A stretch of DNA of 31,055 nucleotides from Albugo candida (Eukaryota; Oomycota; Peronosporomycetes; Albuginales), in NCBI GenBank assembly GCA_040437565.1, contig JBDOQK010000099.1, forward strand, positions 1 through 31,055, written 5' to 3'. This document shows, piece by piece, positions 1 to 9,120 of the stretch (positions are counted from its first letter, which is position 1; each line of letters starts with the position of its first letter). The notes below the pieces were generated by a model. It had not been told where the DNA came from and searched no databases. It was given only the letters and a program-made list of their open reading frames with translations. A program made the translations under genes and the position numbers.

Positions 1-20
1 AAACCTAAAACCTAAAACCA
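1..20. repeat. Telomere-like heptamer repeat (about 2.9 units)
   Basis: The window opens with AAACCTA, AAACCTA, AAACCA. The 7-nt period matches the TTTAGGG/CCCTAAA type of telomere repeat known from plants and oomycetes, but the unit seen is CCTAAAA rather than CCCTAAA. Only about 20 nt are visible, so it could be the inner edge of a degenerate telomere, an interstitial remnant, or chance. Its position at the exact edge, next to a transposon-rich gene desert, is what gives it weight. Confidence 0.35.
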
Positions 21-421
21 TGTTTGTTTAACTATTAACTTTTAAAGCCTAGCTTCTTCATGTTCTACTACATCAGGAAGTCTCTATTAACTCGCTCTGC
101 GCATTATAGTTACTACATAAAGAAAACCCCTGTGATCCTTCTTTATTGTAAATGTAGCAAGTATTTAAAAACAAGTAGCAATATTTCTCCAAATGAAAGT
201 TTTGCAACTGACTCTGCGCATACAATCTCTCCAAGAAGAAAGCCTCTGACTATTTGGTATATTCAAGAGTCTCATGCGGGATTCGAACCACTCTTTTGAT
301 ATTCAAAATAACTCTCACACGGAAAAATAGGTGACATAACTCTATCAGGCAAACTGGGGAATTTTAAATTACTTTCTCGAAATCAAGCAAAAAAACCTCT
401 CGATGAGTCAATGTACTCCTG
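21..421. other. AT-rich stretch with no supported gene
   Basis: Only short frames occur here and none resembles a known family. On the minus strand around 270-295 there is a motif like a tRNA T-loop (GGTTCGAATCC), but no matching tRNA body. Confidence 0.5.
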
Positions 422-1772
422 GATTCCTCCTCCGAGGAGTTAAGTAAAGTCATCAGCAAGTTTGATGGTACATGCTTACCAGCACGTGCTCAAAGTCCAG
501 AAACCAACAGGGAGACGTACACACACGACTTCTTTCTTTACCGTCATCTATTGGGACGAAGAAATCATGACGCAGCTAATCTGCAATCTGCGTGGATTTC
601 TTACGTTGAGGATAATGAGATGCAACAAAATCAGCTATGTGTATTACAACGTGAGTGGTCCAAAAAGACCGATGGCATGAAGTATTTCATCCATACACGA
701 TCGTTAGCGAAACGTATCAATTGTGCCGTTTGCATGGAATTCAACTGTCCGCATTGTCTTCGCGGCGATCCTAAGTTTAACCATGCTCAATGATCACATC
801 CTGATTACGTTAGAAAAGTAGGAACAGAACTGTGCATCAAGATATTGAATTTGGATAGAGATCAAAAGTTCGGGGTATATGCGCTAGTACATGAGAAAAC
901 CAATTGGGAACCCGATGCTGAAGCACTCATCCAACAAGTGAGGAGCCTCCAGCGCGACTTCTCTCACTCACCAGAGGAATTTACTTCTACAATAAAGGAT
1001 TTGCATGAGCAATTGCTTCTCTTAAGAATGTGCATGAACAGATTGCTTCTCTAAAGGATGTGCTTACTGAACTTATGTCAAAAAATTTCCAGCGACAAGC
1101 TCTTGAACAATCAAACACAAGTATCATCAGAAGAACTGGAGGCTACTTGGCCCCCCGCACCACGAACATTCGAAGTACCTTTTATTCCTCTCTGACTCCC
1201 ATCCTCCCGCCAAATTAATTCACTTGCCCAATATGCCAATAAATGACCTTTCTGACCCTAGTATAGCTGGTTCTGATAACAAAGTACGAATTGAGCTCGA
1301 ATATGCCATCGGCAAACATCAGTGGTTCCATCGATCCAAACGATGTTGCGATTATTTGCGGAAGCAGTATACTTACATACTTACATCAAGAAGACGCTGC
1401 ACTCTTTGGCGATCTTTTTATCTTCGCGTCCTACGTCTTCACTGAGTACCACGCTACGAGATTTTTCTTACCGTTCTGATCATTCCTCGTTCCAGAATGC
1501 ATTTGGGGCTAGTTTGATGATGTAATATTCTACAGTGATAGGGACAAATGCGAACAAAGAGAGGATCCCAAGGCTAAAGAAATCCTAAAATTCTTGAAAT
1601 GTATTATATACAGAAAGTGGTGCGCACACGGATACTGGACTGGCTTCCGCATGAACATGTACCCACCAGAGTTTGTGGATGCATTTGATAAATTTGGAAA
1701 CGCGCTTCCAGTTGCTGGGCCGAAATCCGCTTATGATGAGGATTCTATGTCCGGCATTGATCAAACCAGAAA
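422..1772 (+). pseudogene. Decayed coding region, unknown family, with Cys-rich motif and heptad-like repeats
   Basis: Protein-like sequence persists across most of this 1.35 kb on the plus strand, in more than one frame, so it is a broken gene rather than an intact one. Around 700-770 it encodes NCAVCMEFNCPHC, a CxxC-x4-CxxC arrangement typical of small zinc-binding folds. Around 990-1080 two similar units (HEQ, then ASLK) suggest a short coiled coil. Nearer the gap, about 1600-1770, it is rich in aromatic and acidic residues (for example YWTGFRMNMYPPEF). I recognise no family. It may be an old host gene, the unknown ORF of a transposon, or a virus-derived fossil. Because the last is possible, individual breaks are not itemised; there are several. 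The assembly gap cuts it off on the right. Confidence 0.45.
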
Positions 1773-1872
1773 NNNNNNNNNNNNNNNNNNNNNNNNNNNN
1801 NNNNNNNNNNNNNNNNNNNNNNNNNNNNNNNNNNNNNNNNNNNNNNNNNNNNNNNNNNNNNNNNNNNNNNNN
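1773..1872. other. Assembly gap of 100 N
   Basis: This is exactly 100 consecutive N bases, the usual scaffold placeholder for a gap of unknown true size. Frames drawn across it are not real. It separates plus-strand coding-like sequence on the left from mainly minus-strand coding-like sequence on the right, so the join may hide missing DNA or be a misjoin. Confidence 0.98.
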
Positions 1873-2088
1873 AGAGAGCAAAAAGCCAACTTTGGGTCGC
1901 ATCGTACCAAACTCGGATAAATATAGAGCTCCTTTTACGCCCAAGACACGAGGACGAATTTCTGTACCGTTCATAATAAGTGATATATCTCTTGATTGTA
2001 TAAAATTACCTTTTGCTGCAATAAGACAAGACGTTGGTATGTTGTCTCCTATCACCAATTGTATAGCGACACTAGCCTTCATATTCAT
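1873..2088 (-). pseudogene. Decayed coding segment, unknown family, cut by the gap
   Basis: An open minus-strand frame begins at an ATG at 2088 and runs into the gap. Its product is mixed hydrophobic and polar with no cysteine cluster or membrane helix (for example MNGTEIRPRVLGVKG). The plus strand over the same bases is also open, and codon positions do not decide between them. The minus strand is preferred because the next long open frame (2274-2822) is also on it. No family is recognised. It probably belongs to the same old gene or element as the 182-codon frame; breaks are not itemised because a virus-derived origin is not excluded. Confidence 0.35.
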
Positions 2089-2273
2089 GTCGTATCATAC
2101 CGGGAACCTCAATTCGGACGCGACCTTCGATAGCGATCATAGTTACACCTGTCCAATCGTTTTTCAGACTGTCATAGTTCTTATTTCATCCAGTTGCAGA
2201 CACAATGATATCCCACTTGAGAGGCATAATATTCAGTGATACGGTCCTCGATTTCATCTTTTTGAGCACTTTC

Positions 2274-2822
2274 TTATCGTGTTATCGAATCATCAATTTG
2301 CATCCAATTCTCACATAAACCAAGCAAACCTTTGGTAGTGTCTTTGGAGTGCAGTCTAGCTCTTGTAATACGAAATTGAACCACACCTGACGTTCGTTTC
2401 TTCTGGCTGCTAAACTGTATCGAAATCCGCAAGTGTACGGATGTGAGTGTACTGAATTCCACCTTCCCCAAGGAATTGAATAGCGCAAATTCCGTTATAT
2501 TTCGAGTGCTTTCGAGTGAAGAGTTAATGTCGAAGGAATACAAACTCCGTAATGAAGAAACTTGCCGTAGATTTTTCCCGACAGCGTCAGCAACAATTTT
2601 ACCAGACTTGAATTGTTGTCCCCGGTCAATAATTTGCGTCACAGCCATACAATTTGTTCTGTGATCATTAACATCAGGCCCAGGGATCGCTGTGATGAAC
2701 TCCCTTGAGATAGTTAAGAATCCTTGTGTTCCTTCGAATGTGTCGCCATCAATGTTCCGGAGATCATGACCGCATTCGTGAACTTTCCATACAAGCAGTA
2801 AACGAGATGAAAGATTCAGCAT
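2274..2822 (-). pseudogene. 182-codon open frame, unknown protein, probably part of a larger broken gene
   Basis: The frame starts at a true ATG (2822) and is open for 182 codons, well above the local background. The predicted protein is soluble, with no signal peptide or membrane helix. It has alternating hydrophobic runs suggestive of beta strands (for example SVHLRISIQF and GVVQFRITRARL) and a conserved-looking start region, WKVHECGHDLRNIDGD. Coding-like sequence continues on the same strand on its 3' side toward 2089, which suggests this is one part of a longer decayed gene. I do not recognise the family. A C2-like or other beta-sandwich fold is only a guess from strand patterning. Confidence 0.45.
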
Positions 2823-3570
2823 CCATGGATGGGACTAGAAAAGTTAAAACGTTGTACTATTCCATTTGAGTTTCTGTTTGATCTCTTTTCATCGCTTCAT
2901 ATCAGTTGGTGATTAGACAGATGATTTTACATACTGTCTGAGTGAATGCGTGAACATTTGTCCAACATTACAGCTCGAAGAATACTCGATGCAACTCTTG
3001 TGGATACGCGATAATTTGAGCGTAGATATTGGAGTTCTCCCCAAAAAAAAATTCGCATCCTGCTGATCTTGCTTTGTGGGCATTGCACTCTGTTGTGTTA
3101 CAACTGTGAATTGTAAGCATTCATCTGGAATACCGCGTTATCGAGCCTGTGCTCGGATATTCGCTCCTGCCAGCAAAGGGAACCTCAAACACCATAGAAT
3201 TGGGAAGGTGTTTGGGCAAATTCATCAAGATCGTCTCAAGTTTTTATTGTACTGAGATAGATTTGTACAGTTGATATAATTACGAATTTGTCGTACAAGA
3301 CGCCATCATGCGAGCGTTCGAGACACTTTATAACATCGAACATTTCGGCTGCCGATTTTTTGTGCTCGTTGACAAAGTACAAGTTAGGCATGGAGATGCT
3401 TTTGTCGCATGATATACTTGATTATTAGGAAGAAAGAATAATTTATTACACACCATATATTAGATGTATTCGGTGCGAAGAGCTCCACAGAATACCATGT
3501 AGCTCATTTAGCTCACTTGCACGGGAAGTGTAAAATATCGTACATTTCGGCAGAGACATCGTCGATTTTG
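2823..3570. other. Weakly coding-like minus-strand stretch, no assignable gene
   Basis: No frame is long and open here. Short minus-strand pieces around 2950-3420 look protein-like (for example LYFVNEHKKSAAEMFDV and AQIIAYPQELHRVFFEL), which suggests the decayed unit seen at 1873-2822 extends further upstream. The pieces are too short to name. Confidence 0.3.
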
Positions 3571-3813
3571 CTATTTACTTGCAGACGTAGGAAGAAAGGA
3601 ATGAAGCGCACTAGCACCCTTTTCCGTCCCTTCTTGGCGTGCTTTTACTTCTTTCAACACCACCTCAGATGAATTCGATAAGTTCTCCTCATTGCTCTCC
3701 TTAAGGATATCATTCTGGGACCCATAAAGACCATCATCTAGATCTGGGTCGTTTTTCTTGGGTGAATGAGAATACAGTATGTCGTTCGGTTCAACGACAC
3801 AGCTATTGCTCTT
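3571..3813 (-). pseudogene. Acidic, low-complexity coding-like segment without a start codon
   Basis: About 80 codons are open on the minus strand with no ATG. The product is rich in Asp, Glu, Ser and Asn (for example DDGLYGSQNDILKESNEEN) and looks like a disordered linker. Its strand matches the unknown coding pieces on both sides, so it is best read as a linker or an internal piece of the same decayed gene. An alternative is a chance open frame; lack of homology prevents a firm call. Confidence 0.3.
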
Positions 3814-4043
3814 CTATTATTCAACTCCGACATCTTCCTTTCATTCCTCACTCTTTATCATTGATATTCTTCCTGAATTGTTGTGAACCACCTCAGGCTT
3901 TGGAAGTGAGGTCTGGGCATCGGCTGCCTCCATACTCTCCACGGTATATTTTTCATTTGATATCTCATTTTACTCAAGCCCGATAATTTCCATCTTAAGG
4001 CCTAAAGCACGCAAATCTGCATGATTTTGGTTTTTGTTGTTTA

Positions 4044-4453
4044 TCAGCATCTTTTGCTGATAATTTCCTTTTCGAGGAAAGTCAAAGCGATTGATTCCTC
4101 CAAATTGGAAAGATCAAGATGGAACACTCGTTTCCTCAAAGAGAAAGGTTTGATGACTTTACTGCCATTTTGATCAATTCTAGAAGCCTGTAGCTCAAAC
4201 CGTTTCCGAGTCTTTGTTGGTACAGCACGTGTTTCTTGCTCTCCAAAGGTATCTATCTCTGTTGATGCTTCAATTGCTTCAGACTTGAAATCCATAAGTT
4301 TTTCAAGGGACGAAAGCCGTGCGCTGGGCTACTCTTGTTGCAGCAGAAGTAGCTGGTTCGTAGGTATCGACCACTCTTTGGACCTATCTTGCAACACTTA
4401 GCTTTCAAGTATAATTTACCACGTAATTTAGCATTTTCCGCTGTGAAATTCAC
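4044..4453 (-). pseudogene. Two overlapping minus-strand open frames, unknown family
   Basis: Frames of 66 codons (4253-4453) and 83 codons (4044-4295) overlap in different frames on the minus strand. The second has a helical, charged composition (for example MDFKSEAIEASTEIDTF and LDLSNLEESIALTFLEKE). They lie upstream of, and on the same strand as, the pieces at 3571-3813 and 1873-2822. This fits one long minus-strand gene or element now in fragments, with this being the N-terminal side. No family is recognised and no single intact frame exists. Confidence 0.3.
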
Positions 4454-5050
4454 TTGGTTTGGTGTATTCGTTCAAATTGACCAAAATATCAGTTTTCATC
4501 AAGAAGGTATCAATATAAGGATAAATTAGACACATAAAAAACTTATTTCGTTTTATTAGATTTCTATACTATAGCTTAGTTTTATTTACACGTATACTAA
4601 CTCACTGGAAGCGTTTATGTTTTCCCAGAAATCATATCAGTTACCCTAACACATGCCAAAGCGTCGCTTTGCCATTTCTATTCCCATATGATATCGCTAG
4701 TTTGTGATATATCAGTCAATTAAAAAACGCATTTTTGTAAGAACGCTGTGCACGTAATTACACCTTATCAAATTTGTAATGGCTTACATGACAATGTGAT
4801 CGAATGCGATCAGGCTTCATTAGTGTCGACTACGATCGTTCCTTGGCAAGATTCAAACTGCTTTCAATTTGAGATATCTTCCGATAACAGCGTAGTATCA
4901 ATAAAATTCATTTCTAGGCTAGGCGATTCTCGTAATGGCTGTTACAGAATCGGAATAAGGCTCAAGGATCAAGTTCAAAAATACTCTTTATGATATTACA
5001 CTATTATGGATAAAATTACTAATCAGAATTTAAGATAATCAGTTTATCAG
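4454..5050. other. AT-rich stretch without supported gene
   Basis: One plus-strand frame at 4748-4993 begins at a GTG rather than an ATG and encodes 81 residues resembling nothing I know. It is most likely a chance frame. No repeats or RNA genes are seen. Confidence 0.4.
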
Positions 5051-5200
5051 AAAACCAGAACAGAATAACGGACTAACGGAAAACGAAATTCTAGGTAGCC
5101 GAATTACAGAGCAACATAGTGACACAGTGAGTAAGTAACTGGGTAATAGCGTAACATAGTAACAAAGTAACAGATTGACAGAATGACAATTTGACATATT
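5051..5200 (+). repeat. Degenerate 8-bp tandem repeat array
   Basis: From 5113 to 5200, eleven successive octamers stay in exact phase: AACATAGT, GACACAGT, GAGTAAGT, AACTGGGT, AATAGCGT, AACATAGT, AACAAAGT, AACAGATT, GACAGAAT, GACAATTT, GACATATT. The consensus is about RACANART. Further units (AACAGAAT, AACGGACT, AACGGAAA) begin near 5059, with one 2-nt slip in phase near 5107. The unit is purine-rich on this strand. This is an old, diverged minisatellite; no function is evident. It lies between unknown coding relics and the DDE transposon. Confidence 0.8.
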
Positions 5201-5780
5201 AAGATGTTTTGGCTGCTGCGCTGCTTGGTGATTCCTCGGTATTAGTGGCTTGATGTAAGAAATACTAAACGAATGTCCTCGTGCTGGATATTCTCATAGT
5301 CATGGCGTCCGGAATAGACCAAAATGAAAGCGCGACTGTGATACATAACCAAAGCGTTAAATGATCGTTATCTGTTATTTCTTCTTTATTAGGAACAATA
5401 AATTCTCATAACAATTTGGGCACCATTCTCATTTTTGAAGGCGATAAAAACTTATTAACTTTCCACCATTATAGAGTCAGTTTCAAGCAATAGCCGTGCT
5501 TACGCGTATTAGATACCCGTCACCATTTGACATTTTCAAATGTGCTATGGTGCAAGCCACCTATAGCCTGTAACTTTTGTGGGTCTTACTAAATTCACTG
5601 TGCTGCACAAATAAATCATCGAACCACGAAAATAGCGCTTTTATCTGATAGATACAGTCTGATGCTTCAAAAAAAGCCTCAATTTTCAAGTTGGATGAGT
5701 TTTGGTTGAGTTATAGGGATCTAAAAGCTTCACTGATTTTCTGGATGCTACTCTTTGGCCCACATCAGTAGGGCCTTTCG
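5201..5780. other. Stretch without supported gene, left flank of the DDE transposon
   Basis: No open frame above background and no clear terminal inverted repeat pairing with the right flank of the transposon (7866-8000). The 3' flank of that element probably lies here but its end cannot be fixed. Confidence 0.4.
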
Positions 5781-7865
5781 TATCTTCTGAACAAAAATAG
5801 AAGCGTAATATCTAATCATAGATAGTATACCTAGACCTTCATGAAGAAGCTTCTGAAACATAGCTGTCTACTGGAGTTGAGTGTGGAACTTTTCGATGTG
5901 ATCGGTATTTTCTTATCGCATATTCCGCGGCTTTTCTAGTTAGATATTTCGGATAAACATCCATATATTGAAAGCGCTCTCAAGCATGCCGACAGATTGT
6001 CTCGAGCAAAACTGAGGCAAGTTAATCGCAATTTTTTCTTGCCTATCGTTTTGCTTCCCCTCAACGCTCTCAATGAATTTTGATTCGCTATGGGGTTTGG
6101 GGTAAAATATGATGACATGCCCGCCGCTGTGAATGTCTCTTCCAGAAAATCAGCTTAAGCTTCAAGGTTGGCTAGTTCTGAATCACAATACGGCCGAAGC
6201 AACTACCTGTGTCACCACATTTATCCCGGCAATCCAGGCAAAGGTCAGTCGTCCAAAGGCTGTGTCCATACAGATCAATCTTCATTCTTTTTGGTTATCC
6301 GACAAAATGATGATTTGTGGGGAATACCATGTATTGCGCTGTCCCATCTCCAAACGTTCATTTTCAAATCACCTGTTGCTTTCCTCCCGTTAAAAGATCT
6401 ATCCGTCGAGATACGAGAGCGTCTTTAGCAAATGCCGCATGGCTAGTCGTATTCTCGAAAACGAAAACACTTATGCATTGGGAGACTGCGCATCGAGAAT
6501 TGCTATCCGACCTTTCTTGTAAAAGTATTCGGCACTCAATCAACACCATAGTTCTTAACAGGATATGTGATTATGGAAGATCACTTTGTTGAAGCTGCCT
6601 CTCTTTGCTCAAGCTAGTCGACTCCCTCAGGTCAGACTGAAAAATTAAACTCTTAATCAAAGTAAAGAGCGGAAGCTCTATCACAATAGACTTTCCAACA
6701 TCAGTCAGGAAAGCCCTGGCATGTACGAATCTCCCTTTTTCCGCAGTTGCTGTCTACCATAACGACGTCATATCTTCTTCTGGCCATATAGGGCGGCAAA
6801 TATGCTTTTATAATGCATCACTAGGGTGATGGTATCTCCTTCAAGCCAAATCTCCGATCCGTTTCTGGTTCAACAAATTCCAGCATGAATGGCTCATAGC
6901 TTCTCATTCGGTCCAAAAACGGTACGATATGCCACGACATTTTTCTCGTCCATGGCGATCAACATACATACCTTTCTTCAACTCTGGATACCGTAGGCCG
7001 TGTAACTCCAACCAGCGGATCGTAGTGCTGAGGTAGATAAATGCAACCGGATCTGTTTTAAGTATTTTCTCGGTGCCATGCTTAGTAAAATCCGTTAGCA
7101 CAACCCGCAATTTATTATCTCGCACATAAACATCTATAATGACATCTTCAGACTCTAGTACGCTGATAGTTTTAACGTGTTTCCCTGCTTGCTCTCGAGA
7201 ATAAAAACAGCTTTAATCATATAAACGTCCCCAGACGCGAATCATCTCAGCAAACTAACGCCATTTTGCATCCGCACCCGCGATTATTGCTTGAAGCAAC
7301 TCTATTTTTCGTGCACGATATAACGTTGAGTAAAAGAAATGCGGTGGCAAATGTGCAATATAAGTTGAATTTAACCGATGTATATTAAGTTTAAGCCTGA
7401 AGTATAACGCAGCAGAGGCAAGAAGCAGCCGCATGGCTACTTCTTGAGGTTCATTTCGTTTGTCCAATCACACAAGCACTCTTTGGAGATTGCTGGGAGA
7501 CTACATAGGGATATCATTAATCGAGTCCTCGCTTTCATAATCTGAAGGCTGACGCTGTGCGGGTTCGCCTTGAAAAAATGTCTATCTTTCTTGAACCAAC
7601 AGCCACTTTTTTCTGCGCTGCAAGTCCGTCGCTTGGACCTCTCAAAATTTCCAAGGTACCGAGAAGGCTGTTTGCAAGCAGACACAATCCTCACGATAAT
7701 GGTGTCCGTTTGTTCTTCCACAAAATTCTCTAATGCGACTTTCAAATCCACCCCTATAGCGATACTATTGGCGATGCCTGAACTTGAAGTATTTACAGCT
7801 TTTTTCGTCTCAATAGTAGCCCGCATAGCTTCCATGTGACGTTCCTGTTTTGAGGCTCGAGGCAT
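5780..7865 (-). mobile_element. Broken DDE-transposase DNA transposon (oomycete/fungal DDE endonuclease family)
   Basis: Read on the minus strand, the pieces occur in transposase order. The N-terminal frame (7437-7865) starts MPRASKQERHMEAM at an ATG at 7865. Then comes LPPHFFYSTLYRARKIELLQ (7255-7467). Next is GMYVDRHGREKCRGISYRF (6904-7125), matching the YVDGHER-D-VV-YR signature of a DDE endonuclease family common in fungi and oomycetes. Then RMRSYEPFMLEFVEP and an LRKKGDSYM segment (about 6730-6900), FVFENTTSHAAFAKDALV (6364-6549), and the 3' domain ending near 5830. The family is recognised from recalled signatures; the superfamily name is left open. It switches frame many times and carries stops, so no active transposase can be made. 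The usual FDN motif reads FEN here, so a catalytic Asp may be lost. Terminal repeats were not found. Confidence 0.8.
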
Positions 7866-8823
7866 GCTGCTTAGATTAATGGACTAGTAGAAATAAAGGA
7901 ATTTGATTTGCTGTGAAAGGAGCAGGAGGGTTGGTATCAAGATCAAATGTGATTGTGAAAAAATCTGGTGGAATGATGTTGATTGACTTAAATTTACGCC
8001 AATTTACATACGTTGAGGTTGTATGTTTGATGATTCTTCAATTTGGCCGCAAAAAATAATAGTTACAGGATATAAATGACTTGCACTATAGTCTAAAAAA
8101 ATGCTCCCACACAGTCAACTTAGTGAGTAGAAGTCATGTAGCATAAAATCGGAAGCAATTCTGGTGTTGTTTGAATGGAGAAGACTCAAAATACAAGGTG
8201 CAGAAGAAGATCAATAATAGGAACATGATCCACTTTCACTGCAGGATGGTGTTTTATGAACAGTAATCGATTTTTGGATGTCGTGGATCAGATTTTCGAA
8301 AGTTTTACCACTGCATTGTATCGCTATTTTATTATGTATCTTACGTAGAATTAGTACTATAGCCACCATATCGAGCATTAATCTTAGTTTACACCATTTA
8401 GCCACTCCGAGGTGTTCTCCCTGTGGCAATAGTCGCACCCTTTACACAATACATTAATATTATTACCCATCAGGCGGTGCATTCTTGACTAGACATGTTA
8501 GACTAGACACGTTAGTCAGACAACTTTTAGCGTTTAACGTTCTCACTTATCATACTGTCATTATATTCGTGAATGCTTAACACGTTGAATAGATTGAATT
8601 TTGCGATCTCGTTTGGCATTAAGGGTACCAAGGATGACTCTAGAGTATCGGAGTATCCATCGAGTTTTTTGTATTTATGCATGGAAAATAAGAAGAAAAG
8701 AAGATCAGCCAAATACGCATAGAAGCGAGCAGCCACAAAAATCATACAAGGTATCGATGCAAGAAAGCAGAGCAATATTGAAACATTATCTCAAGTCCTT
8801 CGAACGTATGACAAACTAGTACA
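7866..8823. other. Stretch between two transposons, no supported gene
   Basis: Upstream flank of the DDE element. Short minus-strand frames at 8211-8438 and 8527-8775 encode unrecognised, partly hydrophobic peptides and are probably chance frames. No TIR of the DDE element is visible here. Confidence 0.4.
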
Positions 8824-9080
8824 GGTTATTGATATTTCGACAACTTTTTTTGATATCCCGAAAGCTTTTTTGATACCCCGACAACTTTTTTTTAATTACA
8901 GCATGTCTGCTTAAATCATTACGCTCACAACTATTTCTTTCTTACTAAAGTCATAAGCAATTTTACATCTCTAACTAGTTACATCCATACACACTCTAAA
9001 GTGTTGCTCCAACAACTTCAATCGAGACTTATTTGTGATTGGCTAATACATACGACAAACAATTTCCATTTGACACATAT
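8824..9080 (+). repeat. MULE left terminal region with tandem subterminal motif
   Basis: The end carries three successive copies of a short motif: ATATTTCGACAACTTTTT, GATATCCCGAAAGCTTTT and GATACCCCGACAACTTTT, followed by AATTACAGCATG. The next 200 nt match the left end of the second element (11521-11775), including ACATCCATACACAC and TTATTTGTGATTGGC. Inverted counterparts occur at about 12145-12229 and 12248-12337. Repeated subterminal motifs are often transposase-binding sites; that role is inferred. Confidence 0.75.
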
Positions 9081-9120
9081 TTCTATTTCTATACGCTGCC
9101 CACCAGATAAAAAATATGCT

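Noticed and set aside
265-300. tRNA-like T-loop on the minus strand (GGTTCGAATCC)
   Set aside because: The T-stem does not pair properly, and there is no matching acceptor strand, anticodon arm or D arm in the 70 nt upstream on that strand.
1585-2239. Long open frames on both strands running across the N gap
   Set aside because: They are joined only by N bases translated as unknown residues. The true distance and phase across the gap are unknown.
5051-5200. CRISPR-like array
   Set aside because: Units are contiguous 8-mers without spacers, and the sequence is eukaryotic.
8828-8895. Promoter or terminator interpretation of the repeated poly-T motifs
   Set aside because: The same motifs occur at the other MULE ends, so they are explained as transposon termini.
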